Assembly (NCBI GenBank): GCA_003566475.1 | Contig: PXDE01000191.1 | Coordinates: forward strand, 1-27,829 | DNA length: 27,829 nt | Direction: 5' to 3' | DNA from: PVC group bacterium | Lineage (GTDB): Bacteria > Verrucomicrobiota > Kiritimatiellia > SS1-B-03-39 > PXDE01 | In this document: positions 7,631 through 15,067 of the stretch, piece by piece | How positions within the stretch are numbered: the first letter of the stretch is position 1 | Layout: each line of letters starts with the position of its first letter | Notes under the pieces: model-generated | Seen by the model: only the letters and a program-made list of their open reading frames with translations | Told to the model about the DNA's origin: nothing | The model's database searches: none | Program-made: the position numbers and the translations under genes

Positions 7631-10201
7631 ATGGGCAGGAATCTGGTCATCGTGGAGTCGCCGGCCAAGGCGAAATCGATCGGGAAATACCTGGGCAGGG
7701 ACTATCAGGTCCTGGCCTGCTACGGCCATGTCCGCGACCTTCCGGACAAGGGGCTGGGTGTGGACATCGACAAGGGGTTCGAGCCCACCTACGTGGCGCA
7801 CAAGAAGAAGATCCGGGGCAAGGATCCCATCGCCGAGATCCGCAAGGCGGCCCGGGAGGCCGACGCCGTCATCCTGGCCCCCGATCCCGACCGCGAGGGG
7901 GAGGCGATCGCCTGGCATCTGGAGGAGATCCTGAAGCGCAAGGGCGACCCGGCGGACCGGTTCCAGCGGGTGACCTACAACGAGATCACCCCGCGGGCGG
8001 TGAAGGCGGCGTTCGGCCGGCCGGGACGGATCGACCTGGCGAAAGTCTCGGCCCAGGAGGCCCGGCGGATCCTCGACCGGATCGTGGGCTACGACACCAG
8101 CCGCCTGCTCTGGCGGGCGGTGAAGGGCGGCCGGGGGGCGGGACGGGTGTTCACGGTGGCCCTGCGCCTGGTCTGCGAGCGGGAGGCCGAGATCGAGGCC
8201 TTCACGCCCGAGGAATACTGGATCCTCGGGGCCGAGGTCCGCAAGCAGGTGGATCCGCGCGACCCGTTCCCGGTCCGGCTCAGCCGGATCGACGGGGAGA
8301 AGGCGGAGATCCGGGGGGCCGAGGCGGCCCAGGCGGTGCGCGGGGATCTGGACGGGCGCCCGCTGCGGGTGACCTCGGTGACCACCCGCGACACCCGGCG
8401 CCGGCCGCGGCCGCCCTTCATCACCAGCACCCTGCAGCAGGCGGCCAACAGCCAGTTCGGGATGACCCCCACCCGGGCCATGCAGGTGGCCCAGCGCCTG
8501 TACGAGGCCGGGCACATCACCTACATGCGCACCGACTCGCCCGCCCTGTCCCAGGACGCGGTGGCGGCCTGCCGACGGGAGATCGAGTCGCGGTTCGGCC
8601 GCGAGTACCTGCCCGAGTCGGCGCCGGCCTACGCCGGGCGGGCGGGGGCCCAGGAGGCCCACGAGGCCATCCGGCCCACCGACCTCGCGCGGGATCCGGC
8701 CTCGCTGGAGCTGTCCGCCGACGAGGCCCGGGGGTACCGGGCGATCTGGGAGCGGACCCTGGCCAGCCAGATGGCCCCGGCGGTGATCTCGGTGCGGCAG
8801 GTCGAGGTCGAGGCCGTCCCGCCCCGGCCGGACGCCCGCACCTTCCTGTTCCGGGCCTCCGCCTCCGAGGTGAAGTTCCCCGGCTATCTCAAGGTGTCCG
8901 GGGCGGGCGACGCGCCCGGGGTCAGCGACAAGGACGCCGAGGAGGGGGCCACCGACCAGCTCCCCCCTCTGGCCGAGGGCGAGACCCTGGACGTTCTGAA
9001 CTGGCTCGAGGAGCAGAAGTTCACCCAGCCTCCGCCCCGCTACTCCGAGGCCACGCTGGTCCGGGCCCTGGAGGAGAACGGGGTGGGCCGGCCCAGCACC
9101 TACGCCCCCACCGTGTCCAAGCTGGTGGACCAGGACTACGCCGCCCGGGAGAAGCGGACCCTGCGGCCCACCGACCTCGGCCGCCAGGTCCACGCCTGGT
9201 GCGTCTCCCATTTCCCGGACCTCTTCAAGGCGGAGTTCACGGCCGAGATGGAACGGCAGCTCGACCAGATCGAGGCCGGCGAGCTCGAGCGGCTGGCCAT
9301 GCTCACCGCCTTCTATGACCGCTACAAGGGCTGGCTGAGCCAGGCCAAGGAGGCCCGCCACGCCGACCCCGGCGAGGTCGGGGAGCTGCTCGGGCTGCTG
9401 GAGGCGGTCGAGACGTGGTCGCCGCCCTCCACCCGGGGCAAGCGGACCTACGACGACCGCAAGTTCGTGGAAGAGATCCGGGCCCAGGCCGAGGCGGGGG
9501 AGAAGGAGGTCACCGAGAACCAGCTCGCCCAGCTCAAGCGGCTGGCCGCCAAGTACCGGACGCAGATCCCCGACTTCGACGCGGCGGTCTCCCGGCTCGG
9601 GCTGGGCCCCTTCGTCGAGCAGGCGAAGAAGAACGAGAAGCCGCCCCGCGAGACCACCCCGCGCAAGCTGGAGCTGCTGGGCAAGGTGACCTTCGACCCG
9701 CCCCGTCAGGTCGGCCGCCGCACCTACGACGACAAGGCCTTCTTCGAATCGCTGCGGAGCCAGGTCGCCGGGGGCCGGCGCCTGTCCGAGAAGCAGCTTC
9801 TCTACCTGGACCGGCTGGTCCAGAAGTACGCGGCGCAGATCCCGGAGTTCGAGGCGGAGCGGGAAACCCTGGGCGTGGAGGCCCCCGCCGCCGAGCGCGA
9901 GGCCCTCGCCCCGCTGGTGGAGATGATCGGCCATATCCGCGAGTTCAACCCGCCGGTGACCCGGGGCAAGCGCACCTTCGACGACCAGGAGTTTCTCACC
10001 TCGATCTCCCGTCAGTTCAAGGAGCGGGGCACTCTGAGCGACCGGCAGGTGGCCGCCCTCAAGAAGGCCCTGGCCTCCTACGCCAGCCAGATTCCGGACT
10101 ATGTGGCCCGTCGCGAGGAGCTGGGCCTGCCCCCGGCCCGGGTGGCCCGCAAGCCCAGGACGTCCGGCGCGGAGGCTCCGGCCGATGCCCCGGAGGCGTG
10201 A
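7631..10201 (+). CDS. topA: DNA topoisomerase I (type IA) with a triple C-terminal repeat instead of zinc ribbons
   Basis: Relaxes negatively supercoiled DNA by transient cleavage of one strand. The 856-residue product has the Toprim domain at the N-terminus (VIVESPAKAKSIGKYLG with Glu9; DPDREGE with Asp85/Asp87/Glu89) and the active Tyr298 in HITYMRTDS, then the rest of the type IA core to about residue 590. After that there is no CxxC zinc ribbon or SWIB domain. Instead three related units of about 65 residues start near 593, 686 and 769, each of the form PP..GKRTYDD..F...L..Q......LS.KQ...L..L...Y..QIP, and a Pro/Ala-rich tail follows. In the core, the segment that reads GLSAGRVQSVA in E. 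coli is GRGAGRVFTVA (168-177). The ATG at 7631 has AGGGAG upstream. It overlaps xer by 17 bp. Confidence 0.94.
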   Translation: MGRNLVIVESPAKAKSIGKYLGRDYQVLACYGHVRDLPDKGLGVDIDKGFEPTYVAHKKKIRGKDPIAEIRKAAREADAVILAPDPDREGEAIAWHLEEILKRKGDPADRFQRVTYNEITPRAVKAAFGRPGRIDLAKVSAQEARRILDRIVGYDTSRLLWRAVKGGRGAGRVFTVALRLVCEREAEIEAFTPEEYWILGAEVRKQVDPRDPFPVRLSRIDGEKAEIRGAEAAQAVRGDLDGRPLRVTSVTTRDTRRRPRPPFITSTLQQAANSQFGMTPTRAMQVAQRLYEAGHITYMRTDSPALSQDAVAACRREIESRFGREYLPESAPAYAGRAGAQEAHEAIRPTDLARDPASLELSADEARGYRAIWERTLASQMAPAVISVRQVEVEAVPPRPDARTFLFRASASEVKFPGYLKVSGAGDAPGVSDKDAEEGATDQLPPLAEGETLDVLNWLEEQKFTQPPPRYSEATLVRALEENGVGRPSTYAPTVSKLVDQDYAAREKRTLRPTDLGRQVHAWCVSHFPDLFKAEFTAEMERQLDQIEAGELERLAMLTAFYDRYKGWLSQAKEARHADPGEVGELLGLLEAVETWSPPSTRGKRTYDDRKFVEEIRAQAEAGEKEVTENQLAQLKRLAAKYRTQIPDFDAAVSRLGLGPFVEQAKKNEKPPRETTPRKLELLGKVTFDPPRQVGRRTYDDKAFFESLRSQVAGGRRLSEKQLLYLDRLVQKYAAQIPEFEAERETLGVEAPAAEREALAPLVEMIGHIREFNPPVTRGKRTFDDQEFLTSISRQFKERGTLSDRQVAALKKALASYASQIPDYVARREELGLPPARVARKPRTSGAEAPADAPEA

Positions 10202-11174
10202 CCCGGCGTCGGCCCGGGATCCCCGGATCGCGGCGTTCGCGGAGCATCTGCGGGGCGAGCGCAACGCCTCCCCGCACACTCTGGACGCCTACCTGCGCGA
10301 TCTCGCCCAGTTCGCGGCGTCGGCCTGGCCGGACCGCGGGGGTCGCCCCGGGGCCTGGGAGGAGGTCGACCGATACCAGGCCCGTCGGTTTCTGGTGGAG
10401 CTGGCCGAGCTGGGCAGCGCCCCCGCCACCACCCGGCGCAAGCTGTCCAGCCTGCGCTCGTTCTACCGGTTCCTGATGCGCGAAGGGGTGGTCGCCAGAA
10501 ACCCGTTCCGCCGCCTTCCCGCCCCCAGGGTCGGACGCCGTCTCCCCGAGGTGCTGAGCCCGGCCGAGGTCGGGCGCCTGCTCGCCGCCCCCGCCCGGCC
10601 CAAGGCCCGCCCGGAACGCACCTTCGGCCTGCCCGAGGCCTGGTTCGACTACGTGTCCCTCCGCGACACCGCGGTCCTGGAGCTCCTGTACAGCACGGGG
10701 ATGAGGGTCGGCGAATGCACCGGACTGGTCGACCGTCGGCTCGATCTGCTGGGGGGGGCCGCCATCGTGCTGGGGAAAGGCGGCAAGGAGCGGATGTGCC
10801 CCATCGGCCGCCCCGCCCTCGTCGCGGCCCGCAAGGCGCTCGCGGCCCGCGACGCCTTCCTCGAGGCCATCGGACAGGCGCCCGCCCCCCCCGACCGGCA
10901 GCCGGTGTTCGTCAACAAGCTGGGCACCCGGCTCACCTCCCGCTCGGTGGAACGGATCATGGAGACCTGCCTGGGCCTGGCCGGCCTGCCGCCGGGCTAC
11001 TCCCCCCACTCCCTCCGGCACAGCTTCGCCACCCACCTGCTCGACGCCGGGGCCGATCTGCGCTGCGTCCAGGAGCTGCTGGGCCACACCAGCCTTTCCA
11101 CCACGCAGATCTACACGCATGTTTCCGTGGAGCGACTCAAGGAAGTCTACCGGCAGGCCCATCCCCGCGCATGA
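10185..11174 (+). CDS. XerC/XerD-like tyrosine recombinase
   Basis: Predicted site-specific recombinase, most likely for chromosome dimer resolution at dif. The 329-residue product has an N-terminal SAM-like core-binding domain (about 13-105; SPHTLDAYLRDL, TTRRKLSSLRSFYRFL) and a catalytic domain with every expected residue: Arg174 (STGMRVGE), Lys201 (GKGGKER), His275 and Arg278 (HSLRH), His301 (LGH) and nucleophile Tyr310 (TQIYTH). An extra segment of roughly 18 residues lies near 137-157, before the first catalytic Arg. The ATG at 10185 lies inside the end of topA and has GGAGG eight bases upstream. Its stop overlaps the waaA start as ATGA. The gene neighbours are housekeeping and no attachment sites are seen, so I favour Xer over a phage integrase; C versus D cannot be decided. 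Confidence 0.9.
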   Translation: MPRRRDPASARDPRIAAFAEHLRGERNASPHTLDAYLRDLAQFAASAWPDRGGRPGAWEEVDRYQARRFLVELAELGSAPATTRRKLSSLRSFYRFLMREGVVARNPFRRLPAPRVGRRLPEVLSPAEVGRLLAAPARPKARPERTFGLPEAWFDYVSLRDTAVLELLYSTGMRVGECTGLVDRRLDLLGGAAIVLGKGGKERMCPIGRPALVAARKALAARDAFLEAIGQAPAPPDRQPVFVNKLGTRLTSRSVERIMETCLGLAGLPPGYSPHSLRHSFATHLLDAGADLRCVQELLGHTSLSTTQIYTHVSVERLKEVYRQAHPRA

Positions 11175-12493
11175 TCTGGTTCCTCTACAACACCGTGTTC
11201 GTCCTGCTCGGTCTGGCCGTGCTGCCGGGCTACCTCCTGCGCATGGTGCGCCGGGGCGGCTACCGCCGCGGCTTCCTCGAGCGCCTGGCCCACTACCGCC
11301 CCGCCGTCCGGGAGGCCCTGGCCGCCCGTCCGGATCGGATCTGGATCCATGCCGTGAGCGTCGGCGAATGGGCGGTGGCCCGACGGCTCATGGAGGCGTT
11401 CCGCCAGCTCGACCCCGACGTCGCGTTCGTGGTCAGCGTCACCACCTCCACCGCCCGGCGGCTGGCCGAGGCCCGGCTCCGCGACCCCGACGTGCTCATC
11501 TACTTCCCGGTGGACCTGCCCGGCGTGATGAACGAGGTGTTCGACCTCGTCCGGCCGCGGGCCCTGGTGCTGGTGGACGGCGAGTGGTGGCCCAACCTGC
11601 TCCGGACGGCCGCCCGCCGCGAGGTGCCCGTGTTCCTGGTCAACGGCCGGGTGTCCGAGCGCTCGTTCCGCCGTTTCCTCCGGTTCCGCGGGCTCACCCG
11701 CCGCCTCCTGCCCGGGCTGGCCGCCGCCCACATGCAGTCGGCCGCCGACCGGGAACGGCTGGTCGCCCTCGGCGCCCGTCCGGAGGCGGTGACGGTGCCC
11801 GGCAGCGGCAAGTACGACGTGGTCGATCCCGGCGATCCTCCCGCCGCCGATTTCCTCCCCCGGCTCCGGCGGGCCGGGATCGATCCCGACAGTCACCTCG
11901 TCCTGGTCGGTGGCAGCACCTGGCCGGGGGAGGAGGCCGCCCTGGGCCGCCTGGTGCGCGATTTCCGCGACGAGGTTCCCGCGTTGCGCCTGGTGGTGGT
12001 CCCCCGGCACGCCGAGCGGGCCCGGGAGGCCGTGGCCGACCTCGAAGCCCTCGGGCTGAGCGTGATCCGCTGGCGGAGCCTGCCCGAGACCGCCCGGCCG
12101 CCCGGCTCCGAACCCCCGGTGCTCGTGGTAGACACCACCGGAGAACTCCCCGCCTTCTACCGCGTGGCCGACGTTGTCTTCGTGGGCAAGAGTCTGACCC
12201 GTCGGGGCGGGCAGAATCTGCTCGAGCCGGTGGTGTTCGGGAAGCCCGTGGTGGTCGGCCCCCACATGGACAACTTCCGAAGCGTCGTCGAGGATCTGGC
12301 CCGCGAGGGCGGCGTGGTCCAGGTGGCCGACGAGTCCGGACTGCGCGAGGCCCTGCACGCGCTGGCCATCGATCCCGCCCGCCGTCGGGACGCCGGCCTG
12401 GCCGGTCAGCGGGTGCTCCGGGCCCAGGCGGGCGCCCTCGCCCGCACCGCCGAGGCCGTCCACCGCCAGCTCGCCGCCCGCGCCCCGCGCTGA
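11171..12493 (+). CDS. waaA: 3-deoxy-D-manno-octulosonic acid (Kdo) transferase
   Basis: Transfers Kdo from CMP-Kdo to lipid A precursor at the inner membrane, marking the cell as a lipopolysaccharide producer. The 440-residue product starts with a hydrophobic anchor (about 2-24), then YRRGFLERL containing Glu37, the position of the catalytic Glu of this family. WIHAVSVGEWAVARRL, VDGEWWPNLL (usually ETELWPNLL) and the C-terminal GT-B motif RGGQNLLEPVVFGKPV follow. Length matches the family (about 420-440). Its ATG overlaps the xer stop (ATGA), so translation is probably coupled within topA-xer-waaA. No other lipid A gene is in the window. Confidence 0.93.
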   Translation: MIWFLYNTVFVLLGLAVLPGYLLRMVRRGGYRRGFLERLAHYRPAVREALAARPDRIWIHAVSVGEWAVARRLMEAFRQLDPDVAFVVSVTTSTARRLAEARLRDPDVLIYFPVDLPGVMNEVFDLVRPRALVLVDGEWWPNLLRTAARREVPVFLVNGRVSERSFRRFLRFRGLTRRLLPGLAAAHMQSAADRERLVALGARPEAVTVPGSGKYDVVDPGDPPAADFLPRLRRAGIDPDSHLVLVGGSTWPGEEAALGRLVRDFRDEVPALRLVVVPRHAERAREAVADLEALGLSVIRWRSLPETARPPGSEPPVLVVDTTGELPAFYRVADVVFVGKSLTRRGGQNLLEPVVFGKPVVVGPHMDNFRSVVEDLAREGGVVQVADESGLREALHALAIDPARRRDAGLAGQRVLRAQAGALARTAEAVHRQLAARAPR

Positions 12494-12529
12494 CGCCCCC
12501 CTCCCGCTGCGTTTTCCCTCACCTGGGTC

Positions 12530-12567
12530 CGTCAAACCAGATGTCCGATCAGACATCTGGTTTGACG
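12530..12567. other. Perfect 16-bp inverted repeat (hairpin) downstream of waaA
   Basis: Bases 12530-12545 pair without mismatch with 12552-12567 around a 6-base loop (CGATCA). The arms (CGTCAAACCAGATGTC) are far more AT-rich than the surroundings. Neither side has a T-run, so a classical intrinsic terminator is not supported. A factor-assisted terminator, mRNA 3'-end stabiliser or mobile repeat are all possible. It lies 37 bases past the waaA stop. Confidence 0.75.
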
Positions 12568-12595
12568 ACTATGCTCCGGAGTTCGGGCGCGCACC

Positions 12596-12734
12596 TCCCG
12601 CATCCCGCATCGCGCATCCCGCATCCCGCAACGTGTCCGACGTAGCGCCTTGGCGAAGTCGGATCGCGTCGGCCGTTTCACCTGTTATCCGGCTGGCCCT
12701 CCGTGCCCGCGGCCTTTACCGACCCCTGACCCCT
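12596..12734 (+). repeat. Dispersed composite intergenic repeat, copy B
   Basis: Order of modules: GCATCCC/GCATCGCGC words (12596-12630), the 28-nt hairpin core (12636-12663) identical to copy A in reverse complement, a spacer, ATCCGGCTGGCCC (from 12687), then a GACCCCTGACCCC tail. It invades the 3' end of the neighbouring minus-strand hydrolase gene, whose stop codon (12678-12680) lies inside the repeat. Confidence 0.8.
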
Positions 12735-13538
12735 CCCCCCCGCCATATGCCTCGCCTGGCGCCAGACGGCCTGCCAGGGAAGGTCGCGGCGACCGGCCGA
12801 GACCCAGATAATGGAAGGATTGGCGAGGGCGGCGAGCAGGGATGCCCGGGGGGCGCGGTCGTTCCAGGCCATCTCGGCCGCGCTGGCGTAGCGCCCGGCC
12901 CGCTTTGCATCGCCGGCGGCGGGCAAAGGGTCAGACCCCGCCACCACGGCGATTCCGTTCCGCCGGGCGGCCTGGAACCATCGCGGCTCGGGAAGGCCGA
13001 GGCTGCGGATGGCCACGTCGCCCAGCGCGAGGCGGCCGGAGGCGGCCGCGGCCAGGGCCCGTCCCACCGCCGCCCCCCGGGGGCCCGTCCACTTTCCGGG
13101 CGACCAGGGGAGGATGGGCACCGATCCCGCCGCCCGCACCGCCTCCAGCGTGGCCTCGAGATCCTGACCGTCATCCACATGCGTCAGAACCCCCGCGGCC
13201 AGCACTTCGAGCCGCTCGGCGGTGACGATCTGCCGTCCGGCCACGAGATCGAACGCCCGTCCGCCGGTCTCCACCCGGAACGCGCCGCGCTCGTCGGCCG
13301 GGCTCACCGTGAACCCGGTCCCCGCGGGGAGGGCATCCGACCACGCCGCCAGCCGATCCTCGCCGACCCGCTCGGCGAGCACCGCCAGCCCGCGCCAGGG
13401 CCGGTTCGCGCTTGTGAGCCCGACGCGCCTCCGATAGCTTGCGGCACAGGCGGCGAGGCCCCGGGCGGCCCCCGCGAAAAACCGCGCCAGCGGATAGGAC
13501 GGATACAGATGGACGTGGGTGTCGGCAATGACCAGCAT
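12678..13538 (-). CDS. Predicted metal-dependent hydrolase (amidohydrolase/PHP-like), function unknown
   Basis: The 286-residue product opens with MLVIADTHVHLYP, a DxHxH metal-binding motif typical of amidohydrolase/PHP-type enzymes at the end of a first beta-strand. Later segments that look conserved are LTHVDDGQDLEATLEAVRAAG, PWSPGKWTGPRG, LGDVAIRS and AVVAGSDPLPAAGDAKRAGRY. I recognise the general style but cannot assign a substrate. The start at 13538 places DTHVH at residue 6, as expected. The last 20 or so residues (GGRGQGSVKAAGTEGQPDNR) are encoded by the dispersed repeat at 12596-12734 and are probably not native. The gene is divergent from the methyltransferase and overlaps its likely 5' end by 30 bp, so the pair may be co-regulated. 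Confidence 0.75.
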   Translation of the reverse strand: MLVIADTHVHLYPSYPLARFFAGAARGLAACAASYRRRVGLTSANRPWRGLAVLAERVGEDRLAAWSDALPAGTGFTVSPADERGAFRVETGGRAFDLVAGRQIVTAERLEVLAAGVLTHVDDGQDLEATLEAVRAAGSVPILPWSPGKWTGPRGAAVGRALAAAASGRLALGDVAIRSLGLPEPRWFQAARRNGIAVVAGSDPLPAAGDAKRAGRYASAAEMAWNDRAPRASLLAALANPSIIWVSAGRRDLPWQAVWRQARHMAGGRGQGSVKAAGTEGQPDNR

Positions 13539-14315
13539 GAAGCGACTCCGGGCTCGGCCGGAGGGAAGATAGCGGCGAAGGCGACGTCGGAGCAAGCCTC
13601 GGACGCCTTCCCCGAAACCGCCGACATCGAGACCTCGACCGACGCCTACGCCGCCCGCTTCGCCGGCCCCGCCGGCGCCTGGATGCTGGAGGTGCAGGAA
13701 CGGATCACGCGCCGGCTTCTGGGCCCCCATGCCGGCGGCACGGTGCTCGATGTGGGCGGCGGCCACGGCCAGCTCGCGGTGCCCCTGGCCCGCGCCGGAT
13801 GGGACGTCACCGTGCTGGGCAGCGCGCCGTCGTGCGCCCATCGGCTGGCCCCGGTGAAGGACCGGGTGAACTTCCAGGTCGGGAACGTCATCGCCCTCCC
13901 CTTCGCCGACCGGGCCTTCGACGTGGCGATCTGCTTCCGGCTGCTCACCCATTGCCAGCGCTGGCCGGACCTGGTGCGGGAGCTGTGCCGGGTGGCCCGG
14001 GCGGCGGTGATCGTGGACTACCCGACCAGTCAGAGCGTCAACGCCATCGCCCCCGCCCTGTTCGGGGCCAAGAAGAAGGTCGAGACCAGCACCCGCCCCT
14101 GGCGGCTGTTCCGGCACCGCGAGGTCCGGGCAGCCTTCGCGGCCTCCGGCTTCCCCCTGGCCGCGCAGGGCAAACAGTTCTTCCTGCCCATGGTCCTCCA
14201 TCGGATGCTCAAGTCGCGCCCGCTCTGCGCCGGTCTCGAGGCCGTCCCCCGCGCCCTCGGCCTCACCGCGCTGGCCGGCTCGCCGGTGATCGCGGAGTTC
14301 CGCAGAACAGACTAA
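13509..14315 (+). CDS. Class I SAM-dependent methyltransferase
   Basis: The 268-residue product has a Rossmann-type methyltransferase core. Motif I is VLDVGGGHG near 79-87, followed by the second strand region (WDVTVLGSAPS), a VNFQVGNVIALPFADRAFDVAICFRLLTHC segment carrying the acidic/DVA motif, and a post-core strand VIVDYP. The C-terminal part (RHREVRAAFAASGFPLAAQGKQFFLPMVLHRML) resembles UbiE-like small-molecule methyltransferases. The substrate is unknown. The start is uncertain: ATG at 13509 overlaps the divergent hydrolase gene by 30 bp, GTG at 13515 is an alternative, and clear homology begins only near residue 45 (TDAYAARFAGP). Confidence 0.82.
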   Translation: MDVGVGNDQHEATPGSAGGKIAAKATSEQASDAFPETADIETSTDAYAARFAGPAGAWMLEVQERITRRLLGPHAGGTVLDVGGGHGQLAVPLARAGWDVTVLGSAPSCAHRLAPVKDRVNFQVGNVIALPFADRAFDVAICFRLLTHCQRWPDLVRELCRVARAAVIVDYPTSQSVNAIAPALFGAKKKVETSTRPWRLFRHREVRAAFAASGFPLAAQGKQFFLPMVLHRMLKSRPLCAGLEAVPRALGLTALAGSPVIAEFRRTD

Positions 14316-14316
14316 G

Positions 14317-14345
14317 TTGACTAGACTAGACCTGCGGCCTATGGT
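14317..14345 (+). promoter_or_regulatory. Sigma-70-type promoter of the toxin-antitoxin pair, with a possible CTAG operator
   Basis: TTGACT at 14317-14322 and TATGGT at 14340-14345 are separated by 17 bases. The spacer starts with overlapping GACTAGACTAGAC, containing CTAG-A-CTAG. A start site six to seven bases after the -10 would fall on the antitoxin ATG at 14352, and no Shine-Dalgarno precedes that ATG, so a leaderless mRNA is predicted. The CTAG pair is a candidate autoregulation operator. Confidence 0.55.
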
Positions 14346-14351
14346 GTCCGC

Positions 14352-14600
14352 ATGGAAACCTTCAACATGCACGAGGCGAAGACCCACCTCTCCCGGATCG
14401 TCGCCCGGGTGGCCCAAGGGGAGTCGGTGCTGATCGGGAAGGCGGGGAAGCCGGTGGCGGTGTTGAGTCCCTATGCCCCGGCCGCCGCCCGTCGGAAGCC
14501 CGGGGCCTTCAAGGGAAGGATCTGGATGTCGGAGGACTTCGACGCACCGGACGAGACGCTGGCCGACGAGTTCGAATCCGGACCGGCCGACGGACCATGA
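14352..14600 (+). CDS. Phd/YefM-family antitoxin
   Basis: Predicted DNA-binding antitoxin of a type II module; it should neutralise the PIN toxin encoded next and repress the shared promoter. The 82-residue product has the Phd/YefM N-terminus METFNMHEAKTHLSRIVARVAQGESVLIGKAGKPVAVLSP (described in two parts: MHEAKTHLSRI, then GESVLIGKAGKPVAVL), followed by a Pro/Ala/Arg linker and an acidic C-terminal tail (SEDFDAPDETLADEFE) of the sort that wraps the toxin. Its stop overlaps the toxin start as ATGA. Confidence 0.9.
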   Translation: METFNMHEAKTHLSRIVARVAQGESVLIGKAGKPVAVLSPYAPAAARRKPGAFKGRIWMSEDFDAPDETLADEFESGPADGP

Positions 14601-14974
14601 CCCTCCTGCTGGATACCCATGTGCTTCTGTGGTGGCTGGCTGACGACCCGCGGTTGACCCGCGCCGCGCGCGACCTTGTCGCCGACCCGGCCCATCGCCT
14701 CATGGTCAGCGCCGCTTCGGCGTGGGAGATCGCCATCAAGTCGGCCCGGGGCAAACTGCGTATCGCAAGCGGCTGGGACCGGGCGCTGCTCGAGCAAGGC
14801 TTCGAGGAACTTCCGATCCGGTTCGCCCATGCCCGGGAGGCGGGCGCCCTGCCCCATCTTCACCGCGATCCGTTCGACCGGATGCTGGTCGCCCAGGCCC
14901 GGGTCGAGGGGCTTTGCCTGGTGACCTTCGATCCCGCCGTCCGCAGCTACCCGGTGGCCACGCTGCCGGGCTGA
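14597..14974 (+). CDS. PIN-domain toxin (VapC-like ribonuclease)
   Basis: Predicted Mg-dependent endoribonuclease. The 125-residue product keeps all four acidic positions of a PIN active site: Asp6 (LLLDTHVLLWW), Glu44 (SAWEIAIK), Asp91/Asp94 (HRDPFDRMLVAQA) and Asp112 (VTFDPAV). The LDTHVLLWWL opening and the HRDPFDR motif are typical of the PIN toxins that pair with Phd-type antitoxins. The start codon overlaps the antitoxin stop (ATGA). The module looks intact and potentially active; the RNA target cannot be predicted. Confidence 0.92.
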   Translation: MTLLLDTHVLLWWLADDPRLTRAARDLVADPAHRLMVSAASAWEIAIKSARGKLRIASGWDRALLEQGFEELPIRFAHAREAGALPHLHRDPFDRMLVAQARVEGLCLVTFDPAVRSYPVATLPG

Positions 14975-15067
14975 GGGGCGGAGGATGGCCTGGGGCAGGG
15001 ATCCGCCGTGACGGTGGCGTGGAGGCAAGGGGAGGGGAGGATGGGGGCCACGCGATCTCCGGACGGA

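Noticed and set aside
10185..11174. Tyrosine recombinase as a phage or island integrase
   Set aside because: It is overlapped on both sides by housekeeping genes (topA, waaA) and no tRNA or attachment-site duplication is seen; a Xer role is more economical.
12530..12567. Hairpin as a classical intrinsic terminator
   Set aside because: No T-run follows on either strand, so it is listed as an inverted repeat instead.
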